Shown in pieces: positions 11,310 through 23,500 of a DNA stretch of 64,000 nt. Each line of letters starts with the position of its first letter. Position 1 is the first letter of the stretch. Origin of the DNA: Branchiostoma floridae. Lineage: Eukaryota > Chordata > Leptocardii > Amphioxiformes > Branchiostomatidae. The stretch is from assembly GCF_000003815.2 (NCBI RefSeq), contig NC_049981.1, positions 24,017,450 through 24,081,449 on the forward strand, written 5' to 3'. The notes beneath the pieces are model-generated. The model saw only the letters and a list, made by a program, of their open reading frames with translations. It had not been told where the DNA came from and did not search any database. A program made the position numbers and the translations under genes.

Positions 11310-12236
11310 TCGTTCTCATTTAAATGTCGAAATGCTGTCGCCTGACTTTACGCCTTGATATGGAGCCAATTATAGACAACATCACTGGTTCCTTCATTTC
11401 TCCACAACCCCAGTAATGTTTTACAAAAGATGAACCACAACATTCGTAGAGGTTGATGGATTAGAAGATTATTATAGCCACGGGTGGGATTTTACACCCT
11501 AAAAAATGGCTGTCGCCTGAGAAGAAACGAAGAATTCAAATAGTAGCCAAAATGTAACAATTTAGTTCCCAGAATGATTGTTCGGCAGGTGAAACCAGCC
11601 ACCCAGGCCCTCTACCCGATCACGTCAGATCGCTCCTGTCACTGAGCTGATCTGGGAGGCTGTGTGAGGTGGTTTATGCCTGTCGCCGGATTCTGTAACA
11701 AACGTTACCATCACTAGTACGATGGTTGCCACGGTTATATCATGCACGTATAAGACAAGAAATGGCCGTTTTTGTGACGCTGTACAGTTTTTCTGGCTTT
11801 CTAAAGAAACAAGAAAGGGTTGTTGACTGTCATTTGTATCCCACCTTGCTTAACAAAATGTTGTACAGAAATGAATGTAAAAAAAGGTTACCATTGTTCG
11901 ATGCTGTCTAAGCTTTCTATTTGACCTGGTGTAAAAAAGCTGCCCACTTTTCAAATGTCCCTACGGACATCCACGTATACCTAAATGATGTAGTCAATAA
12001 GATGAGTCCTTTCGAAGAAAACAGGGTTAAGTCTACTGTTGTAACAAACGTTACCGGTAACGTTTGTTACATGCCCTGTAATGTATTATCAATGGGACCG
12101 AAAATAATAAGTTGCCATTTTTTGGCTATGGTTAAAAGAGGAATTTTCCCAAACAACCAAGTAGTTTTCAGTGAAAATAAAGCCGATTTATTTTTCGACC
12201 AAAAAAATGCCATTTTCGACATTTCAATGAGAACGA
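11310..12236. mobile_element. Terminal-inverted-repeat element, unclassified
   Basis: TCGTTCTCATTTAAATGTCG at about 11310 is matched in inverse orientation by CGACATTTCAATGAGAACGA ending at 12236, so about 930 bases are bounded by imperfect inverted repeats of some 27 bp. Internally, CTGTCGCCTGA recurs near 11336 and 11510 and a variant near 11679. The 16-base TGTAACAAACGTTACC occurs at 11694 and again at 12040, where it is fused to its own reverse complement. No transposase frame is present and no clean target duplication was found. Confidence 0.6.
12040..12071. repeat. 32-bp perfect palindrome
   Basis: TGTAACAAACGTTACC is followed directly by its exact reverse complement. The same half is present 346 bases upstream at 11694-11709 in direct orientation. 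It is probably an internal or terminal repeat of the surrounding inverted-repeat element. Confidence 0.9.
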
Positions 12237-12427
12237 GTGTTTAATGCTTTACATATTTATCTAAATCTTGTCATGGCTCTACATAAAACCCTCTTCTGAA
12301 AGTTTAAGTTTAATCAAAGTCTGTCTTTTAAATCACAAACCCCTTCTAAAGACAATGATATAATCCTTATTTCACCAAAGAAAGTAAGCTAAGATTCTAT
12401 AATGTTTATCTTGAAGTCATATGTTAA

Positions 12428-13369
12428 CCCTCATCCGACCGTATGGGGTCATTTTTGACCCCAGGCGTATATTTTAATCTGCCATAGCAACATTTTTCAT
12501 CAGAGAAAAAATTCCTTCCATGAATTTGTTTGTATACTTGTTTTACAACATCTACCAATTTTTCACCGAGTTTTGCCCATTATTGTATAAGCTATACTTG
12601 AAAGTTTGTGTCTTGTTCGGTGGGGTCAAAAATGACCCCAGCCAATTATGAATCATTAATTACATAAATATCAAGACATTTCAATAACATAAGAGGCATT
12701 CCTCATCTTTGCTATTACAGCAACAAGTTATAGTTGCTTAGATGAGTAAACACCGAATATTTTGAAAGAAATTTAGTATTTTAGTGTAAATCACAGTTTT
12801 TCGAAATTCTGCATAAATTATGATAATACGCACTAATTACCTATGCTAATGAAAGTGAAAATGTTTCTAATTAATTAAAAAACACTATATGGACAGAATG
12901 TGCAGAAGGAACCTACAAGAAAGATCTTTGCGGGAAAATAGACACGAGTTATTGTATGTATGTCTTTCGATGGCGGAATATGGTGCATAATTAAGTAATA
13001 AATTCGTTACTTTTCACAAATATTGTATTTTTTCTTGTTAGATAACATTATCATGCTATCAGTATTATTGCATCATCACAATTATTGTTTAGAAATTGAT
13101 AAGACAAAACGTTGTTTAAGTAAGTTGAGTATAGTAGTTTTGCAGAGCAAATGTGGTTTCTCCTCATTTTTCTGCATAAATTATGATAATGAGTAATAAG
13201 TACTGACACCAAAACTTGTCAAAATATTTTTCATAGATTAGTGAAACAGTAAGTACATAGAAATGACAAAATAAGCCAGCAAAAATATGTCTATGAGCAA
13301 AACAAAATGGGGTCAAAAATGACCCCATACGGTCAGATTCGTCGTAAAAATGTAATGGTCGGATGAGGG
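12428..13369. mobile_element. TTAA-flanked piggyBac-type MITE, family B
   Basis: The 942-base element begins CCCTCATCCGACCGTATGGG and ends with GGTCGGATGAGGG, and is flanked by TTAA at 12424-12427 and 13370-13373. A TTAA target duplication with termini beginning CCC is the hallmark of piggyBac-superfamily transposons. Three palindromic blocks of the form GGGGTCA-n4-TGACCCC (near 12447, 12622 and 13310) lie inside. No transposase frame is present, so it is non-autonomous. It lies just beyond the 3' end of the receptor gene on the minus strand. Confidence 0.82.
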
Positions 13370-13701
13370 TTAAAGACACACATCATAAGGATATTGATAC
13401 TCATGTTAAGGCTAGCAATATTGGTCAATAACAACAATTATTAATGGAAAATTAAAGTTGTCCTGACACATGTCGGTCGCCAATCTACCAAACAGTACTG
13501 TACATCCTACCACCAGTATGGCGGCTAATATTATAGTCACCAAATGTCAGCCCTAGTCCAAAAGGGAGTTGATCTTCTATTTACAATATACAATATTCCG
13601 TTCTTAAAGTCGACGACAAAAACTGTTTCTAGTCTATAGAGATTTCCGACAGCTATGATATTCAGTAAATATCGCGCTACAAATCTATACCGTAAAAGGT
13701 G

Positions 13702-13707
13702 TTTATT
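13702..13707 (-). terminator. Polyadenylation signal of receptor A
   Basis: AATAAA on the minus strand, about 200 bases after the receptor stop codon, is the nearest canonical hexamer. It predicts a short 3' UTR that ends before the TTAA element at 13369. Confidence 0.5.
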
Positions 13708-13905
13708 TACATTTATCATCTTTGTGCAATATTCTAGCCTCTGTGCATATCTAACGGGTATGCAGGCAAGTTAATGCAACTTAACTCATATTACATATTC
13801 AAAGCTGTCATTTCCTCTATGGCCATAGAGGAAACCAGTTCAAGGACATAAATGTCACCATTGTATGCCAAAACCTTGCATTTGGATTTTCTGCCTTAAA
13901 GTTAT

Positions 13906-14566
13906 CTATTTTGAGTCGATGTGAACTGCCGCGAGCTCAACGTCGTCTGGTTTTCTACTCTCTCCGGCAGAAGTGGTCATTTTGTTTTCTCGGCACATGG
14001 ACGACATGAGCGTGGTCATGCCCTTTCTGAAGCTACTGTTGTAATAGCCGTAGATGATAGGGTTGACCGAGCTGTGCATGTACACCAGCCAGTGGGACAC
14101 GGGGTAGATGTAGTAGTACACGATGTGCTGCTGGTACTGCTGGAGGTTGCCGTAGTCGTCCAGCATCATGATGGTGTGGAGGGGGATCCAGGACAGCGCG
14201 AAGAGCATCACCACCACAAACAGCATCTTGATGACCCGGAACTTCTTCTTCAGGCCGGCTTCCCGGCTGCCTCCCGGGATGGGCTTACACCACACCTTGC
14301 AGCCGATCCGGAAGTACAGGTACACGATGAGGCAGAGCGGTGCGATGTACAGCACGACCAGGAGAGTGGTGGTGAAGGGTTTCCTACTGCCGTTCCACCA
14401 GCTTTCTGTGCAGACGGTCACCTCCAGGTCGACTGCCGGGACTTCCTGCATGACCACGAAATGCGGAATGGAAAGGATGGAGCCCAGCAGCCAGATGAGG
14501 ACGATCACGTGCACGTTGTAGTTCGATATGAAACTTGGCTCGTTGGGGTAGATGACGGAGCAGTAT
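13906..14566 (-). CDS. Receptor A exon 3 (DRY to C terminus)
   Basis: The acceptor is CTTATAG and the exon starts with the last base of the DRY arginine. It encodes TM4 to TM7 and the tail, residues 124-343, ending TAG at 13906-13908. It carries ECL2 Cys176, a short third intracellular loop with basic [15 protein letters not shown] in TM6 and NPIIYGYYN in TM7. Codon use is strongly GC-ending, unlike its flanks. Confidence 0.94.
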
Positions 14567-17500
14567 CTATAAGAAGGAAGGGGAAAAAAACATCGTATAA
14601 TGATAAACTCAGACAACTAATTGTTAAATTGAGGATTAGCGGTGACACAATGCATGGCAAGTAACCTATACAGACCGAAAAAAAACACCGATTGAGCGAA
14701 AATAACCTTATCTTACCCATCAATAATGAGGGCTGATATCAAGTACAATGTATATTTATATGAAAATGAGTATGATGATGTTATGTCTGTAAAAGAGTCT
14801 GGGATATTAGTTCAGAAGGTAATTTAATTCTACAGGAGTAATTCGGTGTACCGTGTGTAATAGATCACAAAAAAAGATTTAGATAAGAGGAATCTCGAGT
14901 GTACAGATAAGCTAAATTGCTCTCGCGTGGGTTTGGGATCCTTTAAAAGATAGAGGTCCCACTTACAATGTCACTCTGAGGCACACATGATGTTTACTGG
15001 TGGTATGCGGAACTCCTGAGGATCAAATGGAGAAACTCTTCAGGGATGGATTATTTTGCAAAAAAAAAGCAAGAGGAAAATGCCCCAGTATTTCATTTGG
15101 TCATTACAGATATCTTTTAACGTCAACATGAGTTTCAGTTTTTGTCTGACTTTGAAAAGAAACAGCTTAAAAACGTTTCCCTTCAGTAATACCTGTGGCA
15201 AAGTTGAATACATGTGGAATAAAAGACTTCTCGTGCACCATATTCTGTCACTTACATTCTTGTTATAACGCTTATGAAAATTTAATCATCTATTTTGTTT
15301 TCCAAAATGTATTCCGCTCGCATTTTTACTTGAGTCTGCATGGGATGTCATCCAAAAGATTTATTTGCTGTCGCCAAAGGATAGACTACTAGATAAGGGC
15401 CTTGGGCGATCGTTTATTGGAACATGTGTCATGCAGCCCCGAGTGCGTCTCAAATCCCTCTTTGACGCAGATGCACACAAGAGACGTTTAGCGCAATGCG
15501 TGCACTAATGATGTTTTAAAAGTACCAAGTAATCAATGTGGATTGGAAATGGGAGTATAATGACAGTGGCAATGCGCGGTTGGGAATTGTAAACAGATTT
15601 TCACGTAAGCCGAGCTCCCATATGACGCATGGAAATTAAAGCAAACCGCGTGTGCATATGTCTTCAAAGCCCAAACCATTCACTTGATTAAGAAGAAAAG
15701 TTATATACATATATGTTTCTTATAACAATTGCATTCAGCCTATGCGATTTCAAGCAATGTACCTCAAAATACATCTCCCAAAGCCCCCAAAATTCATGGG
15801 TGTAACAAAATGAGCTGCATGTACACACCATAGACTTGTCCTTACGTCGGTTGTTCTTATTTACATGAGGTAACGAAATTGCATCTGTCCAGTCAAAATG
15901 CAGTCCTTATCTAAACTTAACTTATAAGGTGCAACTAGAACTGTTGTTTCTTTAATACAAAGACTAAAACTACAGTATTGGCAGGGATGTATGGATTTTA
16001 ATTATTGATTCCACCTTTTGCAAAAAATTAAAACACATGTAACGTGATTAACTATATTGCCTTGCTATCATATTACCTATCTTATTTATCTTTTCTTCTG
16101 TAATATTTTACTAGGGTTCAGGCTACTAAGTAATGAAAAAATTTAAACCAACATTATACACTATACTAAACACTACATTTATGTATTCTAAGAAAATGAC
16201 ACATAATGACTGTATTCTTAGTTAGTAAGCTAAGGTTTCTACTAAAAAAATATTGTTTTTAGGTGCACCAAAGCGATGGTTCTGGGCCCTTTGAATCATG
16301 TAAACTTTAAGGTTTTCCACTGAAATACTTTACTGACTTGGATTTACGTCTACCATATGATTTCATTTAAATTGCTTTGAAAAAGAACTACTTTGGAGTT
16401 GACATTCGTGATGTAGCTAGCTTGCCCCGCCTTCCAATTAAAGGCGGGACCCATCAGGTCTTTGTCAAAACAAAATGAACGCTTTATAGTACCCATTAAC
16501 CCTATTCAGACGGGGGGGGGGCTTTTGAGGCCTGCGCCAACTTCGATGCCCTATAACGCCAGAACGGCTTACGCTAAAGCCACCAAATTTGGTGAGTTTT
16601 TCTAAAATATTGTTGGCAACAATTTTACGAAGTTTGACAAATTTTCCATTTTTTCGTGTTGCCATGGCAACCGTTTGCTGACAGGCAGTTTTGCCAAAAT
16701 CACTATTTTTGGTTCTAACAATGTATTTTTCACATTTATTTGCTATATTACTGCTATTTTGTTACATAAATAAAACGTTATGTTATTTAGCATATCTTTC
16801 ATAATTATATATGCATAAATTATGCTAATTTGATGACGTCATCAGCCCAAAATCCAAGATGGCGGACCGTATGGCCAGTTCAAGAATAACAAGCTAATTA
16901 TCCCTTAAAATCTGTAACTACCTGGTATTATTTCATCAAAAAACATCTAATGAATGAATTTAGTCTATTTCCATTGCCCTTTGTGATAATTTGTTGCAAA
17001 AAAAGTAGTTTTAAAAATTCAAGGTAGTGGATATAATATGGCGGAGCCTAACTCGTATCTTAGATGTGCATGACGTCATTTTATGACGTCATTATGACGT
17101 CATCGATGTTGCTATTGGCAATACAAGTCGTAAAAAACATTATTGTTCTGTTATCTGCACTTGTTGTTACATTTTTGTAGTATAACTGGAAGTTGTCTGA
17201 GAATACCCTTTTTTCATGGGTCCGGCCAATATAATCAAATTGATGACGTCATAATTACGTCATCTTACGTCAACGTAACGTCAAACGTCAAATAATCGTC
17301 AAATATTATGTCGATATTACGTCCTAAAAAATTTGGTGGCCCTACGTCACGTCGTTCAAGAGTTAGAGGACTTAGAAGTGGAGGGCCTCAAACCCCCCCC
17401 CCCCGTGTAGACTATTTGACATTCAGTAGTTTCTAGCGAGGACCAATCAAATAGCTGCTGGCAGGTCACTGACATTGGGCGATAACTGCGAGCTTTTCGC

Positions 17501-20500
17501 ACCCTTGCTTATCATGCAAATGCCGTGAACTCAAATCAAGCAGGCATTATTGTTCGTCATTTTGCACCGTGCGGGAGCTTTATTTGCTCACAAACAACTC
17601 TATATATCAGTTTAAAAAGTTTACTTTGGTGATCTAAAGGTGTCGGGACTGTAGCGAGTTTTCGTGCCATTAAACTTTTTGAAATGACGGCCTTACAGTT
17701 TATTTCCGTCTCTTTTATTACGCGCTTTGTCAGTTTAGTTCTATTTTTCGTGAACTTGAACCACAAGGCTTCGTGGCGTAGTTGACCAGTGATTGGATTT
17801 GTAACTTTTGGACCAGAGTTCGAACTTGACTGACGTGGTGCAATTTTTTAAACTTTTTTAAAAAGTTTTCTTTGTTGAATATTTTACTTTTTATCACTAT
17901 ACGGTCGTACTTTTGTAACTGAAATGTTTCGCTTCTTGTCACTCCCCAAAAATGTTGTCACCCCAAAAAGTTGTGACTTTTAGTACGTGTCACCCTATGT
18001 TTCAGTGCTATTTCCTTGCATTCACAAAAATAAAAACAGTACGTAGTTCTACAACTTACAACTTGTACCTTGTAACAAAGTAAAGAGACGTCTCTGATGA
18101 CCCGGTGTACAACGGCTGTAGTAAGTTGTCAAATATATGCGTTATGCACTCAAGTCGTGTTGTTTGCTGATTATTCAGTCCGTCCTTCTATTCTATATAA
18201 CCAGCATTCAAAGGGACCAGCTCATAAAAATACATGCTGCAAACTAAAGGAAGCCCCACAAAGATGTCCTTTGTAATGTATTGACGGTATTTAACAGCTA
18301 GTAATCGACGGACAATAGGTGTGAAACATTCGTCCCTGGCCCTCGCGTGCCACCGGTCTGGCGTTAATTGGTTACTCTGTATTTGAAAGAAACGGCTTCA
18401 TGGGCGTTGACCTCGCTAGAAATCTACTTCATAACATTTAGAGCTAGCCCCCCCCCCCCGGTCCAGGGATGACCAAAAAAGCCCGGTCTGAATAGGGTTA
18501 AACTGGGGTGAACATTTTATTGTAACCAGTGCCCCGAGGTGCATCACTATAGCAAACCATTGAACTAAAAATAGTGTACTAAAAAAAAAAAACCCACGAA
18601 AAATACATGTATCTCTTTGCCAATTTCTAAACTTGACTTACCTTTCATATTTTAGTCACTAAAAGATTGCTTTTGGGTGTGCAATGGGCATTTACATGAC
18701 AAAACACCGAGATAAAAAGACATTATAGCGTCCAAGTTTAAATCTGCAGTAAAAGGGGGCATTTCAGTGGTCATGGCTACTATCTTATTTCGCATTAACT
18801 AAAAATCTGCCCACAACTTTCTTACAATAGCTTTTCCATCGAGACACTGATTGGATTTTACCTGAGAATTGAGAGTGAAATTTCTGCTTGAATGTTCGCT
18901 AATGCAATACGATATCGTTTGAGATACACGTCGGGTATCGAATGAAATTTTCGGAACATGTCCAAGAATTGGATCAATATCTAAAAGCCAGCAGCTAAAC
19001 TAAATGGGATCACGATGTTTCATATCCCATAACGTGTCGCTGATCTATCTTTCTATTTCCAAAGGGATGACCTGCACTTCATCCTTCACTACCCATAAAC
19101 GAGCTCGCATCTTTCTGCTACTCAGGGGTTCTGCATCCTTTTCCAAGATCTCAGGGACTTACTAAAAATCGATGGCAATACTGAAATGTTTTTAAACCTG
19201 GATACGGTAAACCACCGTTCTAATGAATACGACACCTGTTTATTCCGTCAAGTTATTCCGTATTGTACTTGTATTTGTCATGCAAGTTACATTTTTCTTT
19301 TACCAGGAGTAATGCTGAAATTAGTAGCTTGCTAATAGGTCATGACCACATTTTAATGTTAAAGATAATAGAGAAAACTTCCAGCTAACATTGCCTCCGT
19401 TGCAGAATTCGAGCGAGGCTTGCTTTTAGTTCAGCGGCTGAGCACTAATTGGCTAGTTTCAAAGTTCGCTAAGGTTTTGTAATACCCTGAAAGGGAGGCA
19501 CACTTCCTTTCTCGGCAACGTCTGTGAATGAGCCACAACAAACACAGCCTGTATAATCATTTTCCAACCTAAATGAATGATTATACTTAATAAAAGTGCC
19601 TGCGCTAGATTTGACGTCGTATAACTACCGAATGACGTGTGCTAGGACTACGAAAGTTGGTGACTTTTCCTAAAATATTGTTGGCAACAATTCTGTGAAA
19701 AATCGTTCAGTTTGTTTATTTTTCATATTGCCATAGCAATAGGGTTCTGACAGGCATGTTTAACCAAATTTACTAATTTCAGTTTGAATTATGACATTTA
19801 ATGGTTTTATTGCCAGACCACACTTGTTATCCATACCATTAACACCCTGTGTAATTTTAAGTTACATTCATCATTAAACATTCATTGTTTATGCTAATGT
19901 TATAACGTCGTGGGTCAAAATCCAAGATGGTGGTCAATGTCATGATCAATGGAAAATGCATGATATTTTACTCACATTCCGTCAAAATCTTTCATTTTCC
20001 TACAAAACACAATCAATTGAACCTTTTAGTCTACGTTAATTGGGTTTTTGGGTTATATGTAGAACAAAACGTATTTTAGAAAATTCAGGCTTGTCGATCT
20101 AAAATGGAGGACAAATGACGGCATTTTCTGACGTCATATAAGCGTCAGTGTCGACGTCATTGGCAACAAAAGACTTGGCAGACTTAGATACAATTAGTCA
20201 CCTTTATAGTCCTCGTTTTGTTTAATACCTTTAAGTATAGTAGAAATTCAATATTAAGGGGGCATAAAAAATGAAGCGAAGCGTTGTATCTTTTGGATCA
20301 AATGGTCTTTTCTTTGTCATTTAGTAGAACGGATCGCTAAACCTATCGGATTGTACACAATTCCCAATCACCACAGAAGCTCGTGCATACTCCAGTGCCC
20401 ATCGAAGAACCGTCAATATCACTTTAAGAGATTGGTTCTTCGGTCGATAAGAGATTGGTTTTCTTTAAGGAGCCACTTCAAGATATAAACTGTGACATGC

Positions 20501-23500
20501 TATCAATTTTTCGTGTTTGTTCATGCAGAGACAACCCAGAGCTACAACTTAAAACGAAATGCATTCAAAGAGTTAGCCTTGGGGGACATTGGGAGTTGTG
20601 GCAATTTTTAATATAGGTTAAGGTTCTCCAAGCGGGAAAGGAAGTTGTGGATAAATCTCCCTTTCTTGGAGCCCATGTTAAAAATCAAAATTCAGCGCTC
20701 AACAAAAAAAGGAAATAAAGGCTACAAAGGAGGCTAACAAAGCCATACGGTGCAAATTACTACTATTAATTTTACAAATCACGTTTGATTGTATGTTAGA
20801 ATTACTGTTAAATTCCTTTTTTTCACCCAAAAAGACATTGCAAAGTTTGTTTTTTTCTGCAACTTTGCCATTACTCTTTTGTTAATGATACTTGCTGACT
20901 GAAGGTTGCAGCTTAAACGCCCGTGTAGTTTCAGGATTCACTTCTTAGGCCCAAACTCATGTCACTTGGTTTTGTTTAAGCAAGCAAAATGTATCACCCT
21001 AATCCAAAAACTTTTCCAGAACACGACGAATGAAAACAGGATCCCTGATAACGTACAAGAAAAAGCAGCTGGACGCAATGACATAACCGATCCTTGTGTT
21101 AAAACACCTGTCACTGTTTCAAATATCATAAACATCAAGCCCCAATTCTCGCTAATGTTGTCCGCAAACAAACAAACAAACAGACATATAGCCAGACAGA
21201 TGCATAGTCTATTCCAAGTCAAAATAAGGGTGTCGGGACAATACTGAAAAAGAATTTGGGGTAAAAGAATATGTATGGTACAATCATAGTTATAAGATTT
21301 TCAGAACATTGAATATGGAAATTTGTATCTATTTGAATTTATTTGAATTATTATGAATTCTTTCGCATTTTAATATTGACAGTACAAATATTTTTTTTTA
21401 CTTGCAATTATTTTCCAAAATCTTCATGGTTCTTTTATTACAAATATTTACCTCCATGCAATGTCATGCAGGTTATATTTTCAGTAGCGTTTGTCTGCGT
21501 GTCTATTACCAAGATAACTTAAGAACTGCTAGGTAGATTGGTTTCATACTTAGTCTTTTGGTAGGGTGTGATAAAAGCTGGAATTGATTAAATTTTGTGC
21601 CCCCTAGCGGCTTCCCTTGATACTTCAGGGCAACTTCAGGTTTTGCTATCTCGTGCTCTGAAAAAGCTATGGTCACGATTTTCCAGTATTAGATAGCTCT
21701 TGTGCTAAGAAATAAGTGACATAAGTTTGAGCCCCCTAGGGACAAGTTTAAGATAGCAGGGGCATTTTTGTCAAAACTTCTGAAGTGGATAATTCAAGAA
21801 GGGAAGAGCGAATTTTGGTATATAGGTACCCTAGACAATGTTGTATAAAATAAAATAATAATTATGCAAAATAGGAGTATATTTGCATAATCAATGACAA
21901 TAATCTATCATAGCAGTTTCTTCAATGTATCTCTTGTTCCGGACATGATATGGTTTTGACAATTTAGTGGTAGATAGCTTTTAGCGTTTTGCCAAAGTGG
22001 GGCAAGGTTCATTCCCCTATCATTTATTTTTGGAACCGCATGGGCATTTTTGTCAAGACATTCCAAAGAGGATAACTGCAGTAAGGAATGACGGATTGAC
22101 ATCATTTTAGGCATGCGGGTAGCTTAGGCAAAGATGTTCATAATGATATACATATATGCAAATTAGGACTTAAGTTGCATAATTATCGTGGAGTTTGAAT
22201 AATTTCATTGTTTTCAATTACTGGACTTCAATAAATGTAACACATGTAAATTATGATGGATGGATATGAAATATGCTAATGTGGAATTGATTTGCATAAT
22301 ATATGCGAACATTGCAAAACCGCTTAATGATTAATGATGGGAATCTTATGCTTGTGACATGCGTATGTTAGTCAATGGTGAACATCACCATGCATAAATC
22401 ATGTAAATGTGCAAGTCATTTGCATAAAATTTACAAAAGCTCTAAATATTTCATGGAGGTATGAGGTCGCCTAACTCTAATTATAAATATGTTTAAAATT
22501 CCATATTACAAATTGCTGAAAAATATCAGAAAATGGTAATTAATTCATGTAAGAATGTTGCTACTGTAAGAAGTATCATATCCCACAGTTTTACACGGCC
22601 ATGGAAATATTTAAAGTTTAAATAACGCTCAAAACATTACCAAAGTATAAAGTCTACAAGGCATATAGTTACAAAGAATTGAAAACATGTCTAAATGATG
22701 GCATTTACGACAACTTATGGTGTCTTGAAATGGACTATACACACACAAGAAGCTGACCATTTTAGCAGAGGTAATTAGTGCCGTATGCTATAATGCCTAT
22801 AGGTGGGTTTTACATTAAACTGTTGCATAAACACGTCAGACCCAAGTTTAAAAGGTGTCAACAGGTCTTTTAGTCATGTCTTGTGTTAGTCATGTGTTAC
22901 TTCCACATCCACCACTTTAACTTAATGCTCTGCTGTACATCAGGAAAGATACCAATAATGTGTTTTTAGCACTTAGCAACAAACCGATTACTTGTTCAAG
23001 ACCGTTAATGGAACATGTCGGACGATACGTGCTGTCTTGAAGTAGCAAGTACTAATGTTTAGATAATAGTTACATCGGTTGTAGCGCTTTTCAAATCCAT
23101 ATCAGAAAACAGCGGGCCCTGAAATGAGTACCTGAGAATAATACTTGTTAAAAGGAAAAAATGTATTTGATGTGTATTGTGGTTGACGAAAATATGTTAT
23201 TCTTATTCTTTGACGTATCAGAAATACTTCAAGGTATTTTTTTTAGCTCTGATGCGTAGCTCTAAAGCCGTATTCAATGCTTTCTTCTAGGACCTGTTTC
23301 TTGTTTCTTTCCTTTCAAATCATTGCTAACGTAGAATACGGCCTTGGTTTAATCGTTGTCGATAATCGTTGTTTTTTTTTTCATATATATCATAGCAATG
23401 ATTTTTAAATAAAGAGAATAAATACGTTTATAAATGTTGGATTTCAAAGGAAAACAGTATTTAAGGCAATTTTCCTCAACTGACTTTAAAAAAATACAAG

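Larger units (their letters stand above)
16500..18497. mobile_element. TTAA-flanked piggyBac-type MITE, family A, with nested insertion
   Basis: The ends are CCCTATTCAGACGGGG and CCCGGTCTGAATAGGG, flanked by TTAA at 16496-16499 and 18498-18501. Compared with the copy at 24264-25215, which lies in opposite orientation, this copy carries an extra segment of about 1 kb at 17405-18447. The shared core includes CCAAGATGGCGGACCG, five TGACGTCA sites and G or C runs near both ends. No transposase frame is seen. The TTAA duplication and CCC termini support a piggyBac-type origin. Confidence 0.82.

Noticed and set aside
13921-14664. Plus-strand frame of 247 codons
   Set aside because: It is antisense to receptor exon 3. 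The minus strand encodes a clear GPCR, and the plus peptide is an Asp/His/Val-rich shadow.
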